From assembly GCF_000429825.1 (NCBI RefSeq), contig NZ_KE386966.1, forward strand, positions 32,600-76,549: a DNA stretch of 43,950 nucleotides, given 5' to 3'. Positions 39,754 to 43,950 of this stretch are shown piece by piece. Numbering within the stretch: position 1 is the stretch's first letter; each line of letters opens with the position of its first letter. Under the pieces are notes generated by a model. It was given only the letters and a program-made list of their open reading frames with translations. It was not told where the DNA came from and did not search any database. Position numbers and translations under genes: made by a program. The stretch comes from Cohnella thermotolerans DSM 17683 (lineage in GTDB: Bacteria; Bacillota; Bacilli; Paenibacillales; Paenibacillaceae).

Positions 39754-40953
39754 GTGAAATCGACGCAGACGAAGTCTCTGTTCGCTCCCAATGTGGCGCT
39801 GCTGGCCGCCATTCTGTATCTCGTCGAGTTCGCCCGGGGCGCGGCGCTGATCAGCTTCATTCCGATCTACGGCAAGGACGCGCTCGGCCTGGAACTGGAC
39901 GTGATCGGCATCGCCATCGCGGCGCATTCCTTCACCGATACCGTCGTCAAATTGGCCATCGGCTACCTGATGCAGCACCTGTCCGTCCGGACGCTGGTCA
40001 GCGGGGCTCTTCTCGTCTCGCTTACCGGCATGCTGCTGATCGGCTTCGCTTCCGTTCCCTGGATGTTTGTCTTCGCTTCGGCGCTTTTCGGCATCGGCAT
40101 ATCGCCGATCTGGATCGTCTGCCTTACGAAGGTTAGGGCGAACCGGCGTGCGACGCAGATGGGCGTTCTGTACACGATTTGGCTCGTCGGCCTGGGCAGC
40201 GGTCCGGCCGTGACGAACTTTACGCTGGAGTTCAGCGAGACGCTGACCTTCTGGGTGATGGCGGCCGTATCGGAAGCCGCCTGGCTCCTGTCGTTGTTCA
40301 TTCCCAAAGCTTCGCACGCCGAAGTGGACTATGTGCCCTTTCGGCGTCAGCTTGTCCTTCTGGGAGAGCGGTTGCGGGAGATGAACCTGCTGCTGCCCGG
40401 CATGGTGCTGCAGACGCTGGCGGCCGGCATGCTCATTCCGATCCTCCCGAGCTTCGCGGAAGACAGCCTGGGCTTGTCCCCCTCGCAATATTCGCTGCTG
40501 CTGCTCATCGGAGGCGGCTGCACCGCCGTCGGCCTGATTCCGATGGGACGGCTGTCCGACAGCTTGGGGAAGAAATGGTTTCTCGTCACCGGCTTCTGTC
40601 TTTTCGGCACCGCCCTGTGCGCGCTGACGGCCATAACGGCGGTCGGACTGCCCTTCGCCTGGGCGTTCTTGCTGGGCGTCGCGTACGCGGCGGTGCTTCC
40701 CGCTTGGAACGCCTTGCTGGCGGCTTACGTGCCGCCCGGCCAACAAGGTCTCGGCTGGGGCGTCTTCTCGACGGTGGAAGGCGTCGGCGGATTGCTCGGT
40801 CCCGGGATCGGCGGCGTGCTGGCCGCTTCGTTCGGGGAGCCCTTCGTCGTGAGGCTCGCCGGGATCGTTTTTATCGTCATCAGCCTGTTTTATTTGTTGT
40901 TTCCATTTCGAATGTTTCGCGGGGAGGGCACCGCTGGAGACGCTGCGAGGTAG
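39754..40953 (+). CDS. MFS transporter
   Basis: A 399-aa major facilitator with about twelve membrane helices. The loop after helix 2 is short, and a RANRRATQMGVLYTIWLVGLGSGPA segment is the family's loop around helices 4-5. A central charged loop (about 185-200) divides the halves, and MGRLSDSLGKKW in the second half matches the G-x-x-x-D-x-x-G-x-x-x motif. The substrate cannot be told; drug or metabolite efflux is possible. Starts at a GTG at 39754 behind AAGGAG. The TVP38 gene follows 3 bp after its stop. Confidence 0.88.
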   Translation: MKSTQTKSLFAPNVALLAAILYLVEFARGAALISFIPIYGKDALGLELDVIGIAIAAHSFTDTVVKLAIGYLMQHLSVRTLVSGALLVSLTGMLLIGFASVPWMFVFASALFGIGISPIWIVCLTKVRANRRATQMGVLYTIWLVGLGSGPAVTNFTLEFSETLTFWVMAAVSEAAWLLSLFIPKASHAEVDYVPFRRQLVLLGERLREMNLLLPGMVLQTLAAGMLIPILPSFAEDSLGLSPSQYSLLLLIGGGCTAVGLIPMGRLSDSLGKKWFLVTGFCLFGTALCALTAITAVGLPFAWAFLLGVAYAAVLPAWNALLAAYVPPGQQGLGWGVFSTVEGVGGLLGPGIGGVLAASFGEPFVVRLAGIVFIVISLFYLLFPFRMFRGEGTAGDAAR

Positions 40954-40956
40954 ATC

Positions 40957-41583
40957 ATGATTTCGAATTGGGCCATGCTTGGCGCCGAGCGGTGGCAAGA
41001 GATCACCGCCTTTTTTCAAGACCTGACACTCGACGATATCCAGAATTTTCTCAATCGCTATTCGGATTTGGGCCCGCTTCCGGGCATTTTGCTCCCTTTG
41101 CTGGAAGCGTTGCTGCCCTTTCTGCCGCTGGTCGTGTTCGTGGTGGCCAACGCTTCCGCCTACGGCATGTGGCTCGGCTTCTTCCTGTCGTGGATCGGAG
41201 CCTGCGCAGGCGCTTTGATTGTGTTCATGCTGGCCCGGCGATTGGGCGGAAAATTCGGCGAACGGATCCGCAAGCGAATGCCCCAGATGGAGCGTTTTTT
41301 CTCCTGGATCGAACGCAAGGGGTTTACGCCTATTTTCGTATTGTCTTGCTTCCCGTTCTCCCCTTCCGCCCTGGTCAATATCGCATCCGGCTTGTCCAAA
41401 ATTCCGCTGCACACGTTTCTGATCGCGATCGCCATGGGCAAAGCCGTCATGACCTTTACGCTGTCGTTCCTCGGGCACGATCTTCGCGCGCTCATCGAGC
41501 ATCCTTGGCGAATGGCCGTCGCCGGACTGATTTTAATCATCCTGTGGCTGGCGGGCAAAAAGCTGGAATCGCGCTATTTGTAG
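40957..41583 (+). CDS. TVP38/TMEM64 (VTT domain) family membrane protein
   Basis: A 208-aa protein with about five hydrophobic segments. The VTT/SNARE-associated core is visible: LLPLLEALLPFLPLVVFVVANASAYGMWLGFFLSWIGACAGALIVFMLARRLGG, then FSWIERKGFTPIFVLSCFPFSPSALVNIASGLSKIPLHTFLIAIAMGK. Members act in membrane lipid or small-molecule transport and are related to DedA scramblases. GAGGTAG lies just before the ATG at 40957, 3 bp after the MFS stop, so the two are probably co-translated. Confidence 0.88.
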   Translation: MISNWAMLGAERWQEITAFFQDLTLDDIQNFLNRYSDLGPLPGILLPLLEALLPFLPLVVFVVANASAYGMWLGFFLSWIGACAGALIVFMLARRLGGKFGERIRKRMPQMERFFSWIERKGFTPIFVLSCFPFSPSALVNIASGLSKIPLHTFLIAIAMGKAVMTFTLSFLGHDLRALIEHPWRMAVAGLILIILWLAGKKLESRYL

Positions 41584-41644
41584 CGCGGGCTCCGGCTTTT
41601 TGGGCTTAGAGCGGTGCAAAATCGGGAGCGGAGGGAGGACAAGC

Positions 41645-41889
41645 ATGGACTGGGTAAATACGATCGGGTACGCCGTCGCCATCGGAGCCGCGCTGCTGCT
41701 CATCGGGGGAATGTTCCTGCTGATTCCCCTAACGAGAGCCCGAACCGGGCGGCGGAAGCCTCGGCTCCCGGAAGGGAGCTTCACTTGTCCCGGACTCCGT
41801 TCGAGGACGAATGCCCCGCTTGCGCGGAACCGGTCACGCATCGGAACGAATTCTGTCCTTCATGCGACCTTCGTCTGTTGGACGGCTGA
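41645..41889 (+). pseudogene. Membrane protein with zinc ribbon, interrupted by an apparent frameshift
   Basis: An ATG at 41645 behind GGAGGGAGGA starts a frame encoding one membrane helix (MDWVNTIGYAVAIGAALLLI, then GGMFLLIPLTRAR) and then a basic tail. In the -1 frame the next stretch encodes FEDECPACAEPVTHRNEFCPSC and ends at 41889, a C-x2-C...C-x2-C zinc ribbon. A helix plus short zinc ribbon is a common small-protein layout, so one base seems to be missing between about 41740 and 41820. It may be a true pseudogene, a sequencing error or a programmed -1 shift. If unshifted, the first frame runs to 41932 without cysteine pairs. Confidence 0.6.
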
Positions 41890-41994
41890 GCCGCTTCCCG
41901 GGCGTTCCGATGGCTGGGATTGCCGGGCATAACCCCAAGGCGCGGTGGCACCCTATTGGTGATTTTCACCGCGCACAGGGAAGGGGGAGTGGCC

Positions 41995-42138
41995 ATGTCC
42001 GGCGAATTTCCGTCCGCCAAGCAGAGAGCCGCCAGCCAGGCGCAGTCGCAAGCGGACCGCACAGGCAAAAGCAAGGATCGGGCTAGCCGCCTGCAATCCG
42101 AAGCCGACCGCGCCGCCGTGCCGAAGCACGGCTTGTAA
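41995..42138 (+). CDS. Small hydrophilic protein of unknown function (47 aa)
   Basis: A 47-aa, Ala/Ser/Gln/Lys-rich protein (MSGEFPSAKQRAASQAQSQ continuing to KSKDRASRLQSEADRAA). It has no hydrophobic segment and no aromatic core beyond one Phe, so it may be disordered or helical. AAGGGGGAG lies 5-6 nt before the ATG at 41995. The composition recalls small acid-soluble spore-type proteins, but no SASP signature is present. Probably transcribed with the next small gene, 43 bp downstream. Family not recognised. Confidence 0.55.
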   Translation: MSGEFPSAKQRAASQAQSQADRTGKSKDRASRLQSEADRAAVPKHGL

Positions 42139-42181
42139 AGCCAGCATTCATCGATTCGGCACACAAATACGAGGTGACCCT

Positions 42182-42460
42182 ATGAGCGAAGATAAGTCCA
42201 TGCTTCCGATCTCGGGCGAGCATGTCGAAGCGGACGGCGTTTACAAAAACGAATGGGGCCGCGAGCTGGAGCTGCAGCGTGGAGACGTGTTCCCGCCGGA
42301 TCCGCAGCTGGGGACGACGGAATGGGAATGGGCGGAGATGAGCTTCGACAACCATCACGAGGGCGAGACCGATCCCCGGCTCTATCCGAAGAAGGACGAC
42401 GTCGACAAGCTGGGCAAAATTACGCATCCCCGCCGGCAAATGGACCGGGGCAAGAAATGA
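42182..42460 (+). CDS. Small acidic protein of unknown function (YjzC-like)
   Basis: A 92-aa soluble protein with no signal or membrane segment. GVYKNEWGRELELQRGDVFPPDPQLGTTEW resembles the G-x-Y-x-x-x-x-G-...-G-D-x-F-P-P pattern of short YjzC-type or rubredoxin-free beta proteins, although it lacks cysteines. The C-terminus is basic (RRQMDRGKK). GAGGTGACCCT precedes the ATG at 42182 by about 4 nt. I cannot assign a function. Confidence 0.65.
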   Translation: MSEDKSMLPISGEHVEADGVYKNEWGRELELQRGDVFPPDPQLGTTEWEWAEMSFDNHHEGETDPRLYPKKDDVDKLGKITHPRRQMDRGKK

Positions 42461-42473
42461 GACGCCCGCCTTG

Positions 42474-42514
42474 CAGGGACCGCTCGGGACGAACAGCCGC
42501 CCGAAGCGGTCCTT
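42474..42514. terminator. Terminator hairpin between convergent genes
   Basis: AGGGACCGCTCGGG pairs with CCCGAAGCGGTCCTT (one bulge) across an 11-nt loop. T-runs are short on both strands; it probably ends transcription from both sides. Confidence 0.6.
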
Positions 42515-42538
42515 CTCGCATCATGCTGTGACAACATC

Positions 42539-43624
42539 CTAGGCCTCTGCGTCTTTGGCCGCTTTTCGCGGCTTCCCGGAGGCGGCTTCCGGCTCTTCGT
42601 CGCCCTTCTCGCGCTGCTGCCAATGATCGATCAGGCGGTCCAGCCGGCGCAACCGGTCTTCGTATGCGAACATCGCCGAAGTGATGACCAGCAGCCGGGC
42701 GCGCGTCACCGCATCGGCGTCTCCCGAGGCGGTAATTTGCTCCGTCAGCTTCACGCCGTCTTCCAGCGGAGGGGCGGCCGAGACAGCTCCGGGCTTCATT
42801 TTCCCTTCCCACTTCCACAACAGCTGCTCGTGATAGCCGCACAGCGCCTCGATATGGCGGTCGGCCGCCTTGTTCCAGGAGGCTTCGCTCGACACGGCCC
42901 AATACTGCTCCTCCACCGCCTCGATCAGACTCTCTCCGCGCCGGAGCGTCAGCAGCATCTCCTTGTAAACGACGAGCAGCTTCGATCTTCTGACACGCGA
43001 ACGGCGCAGCCACACCCGCTCTTCCGCGAACATGCGGTAGCTGTCGTCCAGCTTCTTGAGCAGCTCCTCCAGCCGGCTCTGCTCCTGGCGGAAGACGTTC
43101 TCCTTCAGCTCGTTCGAGACGGACGTGCGAAGCAGACGCGACAACAGCCCCTGCGCTTCCTGCACCAGCTTAAGGAACCGCCCGTGATGCCGCGGCGGCG
43201 CGACCGCCACGTTGACGATGAAGGCGGAGGTAATCCCGAGCAGCAGGCCGCCGAGGCGGTCGAGCGCCACCGGCCACCCTTGGCTGCGCGCCTCCATGAC
43301 GACGACGACCGCCACGAGCGTCAGGCCGATCGTTTCTTCGATTTTCATCTTTAGGCAGAGCAAAATAACCAGGATGCACACGATGCCGACGGAGATGGGC
43401 GTGCTTCCGAGCAACCAGAAGGAGATGAGGGCGATGGCAACGCCCAGTACGTTGCTCTGGAGCTGGTCGAGCACCTGCATCCAGCTGCGGTAGATCGACG
43501 GCTGAATGGTGAAAATGGCCGTGATCGCCGCCAGCAGCGGCGAATCCAGGCCGAGCCATTCGCCCGCCCAGAGGGCGACAGCCACCGCCAGGCCGGTTTT
43601 GAATACGCGGGCGCCGATCGTCAT
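42539..43624 (-). CDS. Aromatic acid exporter (ArAE/FUSC-like) family protein
   Basis: A 361-aa protein. The N-terminal half has about six membrane helices of the ArAE_1/FUSC family (FKTGLAVAVALWAGEWLGL, AAITAIFTIQPSIYRSWMQVLDQLQSN, then VGIVCILVILLCLKMKIEETIGLTLVAVVVVME and GLLLGITSAFIVNVAVAPP). The C-terminal half (about 165-361) is a soluble helical domain rich in charged residues. Related proteins export aromatic acids in proteobacteria; the Gram-positive members are mostly uncharacterised. GAGGAGGG lies 7 nt before the ATG at 43624. The stretch 43625-43950 has no other gene, only a TATAAT -10 (43822-43827) on the same strand. Confidence 0.85.
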   Translation of the reverse strand: MTIGARVFKTGLAVAVALWAGEWLGLDSPLLAAITAIFTIQPSIYRSWMQVLDQLQSNVLGVAIALISFWLLGSTPISVGIVCILVILLCLKMKIEETIGLTLVAVVVVMEARSQGWPVALDRLGGLLLGITSAFIVNVAVAPPRHHGRFLKLVQEAQGLLSRLLRTSVSNELKENVFRQEQSRLEELLKKLDDSYRMFAEERVWLRRSRVRRSKLLVVYKEMLLTLRRGESLIEAVEEQYWAVSSEASWNKAADRHIEALCGYHEQLLWKWEGKMKPGAVSAAPPLEDGVKLTEQITASGDADAVTRARLLVITSAMFAYEDRLRRLDRLIDHWQQREKGDEEPEAASGKPRKAAKDAEA

Positions 43625-43821
43625 GCGTCCGCCCTCCTCTCCGTCAGCGTCGGAATGCGGCCCTTTCGTTCCGGGCAGCTCCGGTCTTCCCCGAACTCGG
43701 GCGCGCCAATGGGTCCGGCGAATGCATCCGGACGAATCGAGTTCTCTATCGTGTTGAGCGGCATAGCCACGGTGTTTCCTCCATCCGGTCATACGTTAAA
43801 CCTAACAACAAATAATAGCTT

Positions 43822-43827
43822 ATTATA
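43822..43827 (-). promoter_or_regulatory. -10 box upstream of the FUSC-like gene
   Basis: On the minus strand TATAAT lies about 200 bp before the start. TTGATC is 15 bp further upstream, shorter than ideal spacing, so the promoter is tentative. Confidence 0.4.
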
Positions 43828-43950
43828 GGGCTTGCTGAACAAGATCAATTTAAGCTGCTCCCAACGCATGAGCCTAGACCGTGATTTTCTTTGCGGTTTT
43901 CATGCAAAAAATCGGACGGAACGCAATGAATCTGAAAAAAGAGAAAAAAA

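Noticed and set aside
54..43757. Many long open frames antisense to the listed genes, on both strands
   Set aside because: They overlap clear genes, have Arg/Ala/Pro/His-rich shadow composition typical of high-GC DNA, and lack ribosome sites or family features.
1..43950. tRNA, rRNA, insertion sequences, prophage or CRISPR arrays
   Set aside because: I looked for cloverleaf-like blocks, transposase or integrase motifs and regular spaced repeats and saw none.

Overview
The window reads as a chromosomal segment of a GC-rich, spore-forming member of the Bacillota, most like Paenibacillaceae (Paenibacillus/Cohnella type). The evidence is a T-box leader ahead of ilvA, a YhcN-type spore lipoprotein, a ctaCDEFG caa3 oxidase cluster with a DUF420 gene, a UgtP-like glycolipid synthase, purine-rich Shine-Dalgarno sequences with many GTG/TTG starts, and many Rho-independent terminators. 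No rRNA, tRNA, insertion sequence, prophage or CRISPR array was seen. Genus assignment is inference.

Layout. 0.2-4.6 kb (minus strand): a GNAT acetyltransferase, then a potABCD polyamine ABC operon with overlapping genes. 4.9-10.2 kb (minus): a GntR/FCD regulator and a carbohydrate ABC transporter (binding lipoprotein plus two permeases) followed by a Cys/Met-metabolism PLP enzyme; the regulator and transporter promoters carry the same operator-like palindrome just after their -10 boxes. 10.3-13.3 kb: a ROK sugar kinase, an lrgAB pair and an NlpC/P60 cell-wall hydrolase. 13.4-17.5 kb (minus): two Gfo/Idh/MocA dehydrogenases, an AraC regulator and a sugar isomerase/epimerase, probably one carbohydrate catabolic unit. 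17.5-18.3 kb: a gene-free stretch with a cluster of DnaA-box-like sequences. 18.3-23.8 kb (minus): a MetF-family protein, and a YtrA-type regulated ABC export module with two ATPases and two different membrane partners.

23.9-30.4 kb: an RluA-family pseudouridine synthase (plus), then the aa3/caa3 oxidase genes (minus) with a strong promoter preceded by three ResD-like boxes and an internal terminator between ctaF and ctaG. 30.8-36.4 kb: a sporulation lipoprotein (plus), a 62-aa unknown protein, an FHA membrane protein with a cre-like site in its promoter, a degenerate acyl-CoA-synthetase-like protein, a stalk-domain secreted protein and a membrane-anchored unknown. 36.5-42.5 kb (plus): T-box/ilvA, ugtP, an MFS transporter, a TVP38/VTT membrane protein, a frameshifted zinc-ribbon membrane protein and two small hydrophilic unknowns. 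42.5-43.6 kb (minus): an aromatic acid exporter family protein.

Most of the window is ordinary core and transport content. I did not find a convincing new multi-gene system. The best leads are the degenerate adenylating enzyme with an in-frame hexanucleotide repeat, the matched GntR operators with the odd PLP-enzyme cargo, the ResD-like array, the DnaA-box cluster, the YtrA-type operator module and the zinc-ribbon frameshift.
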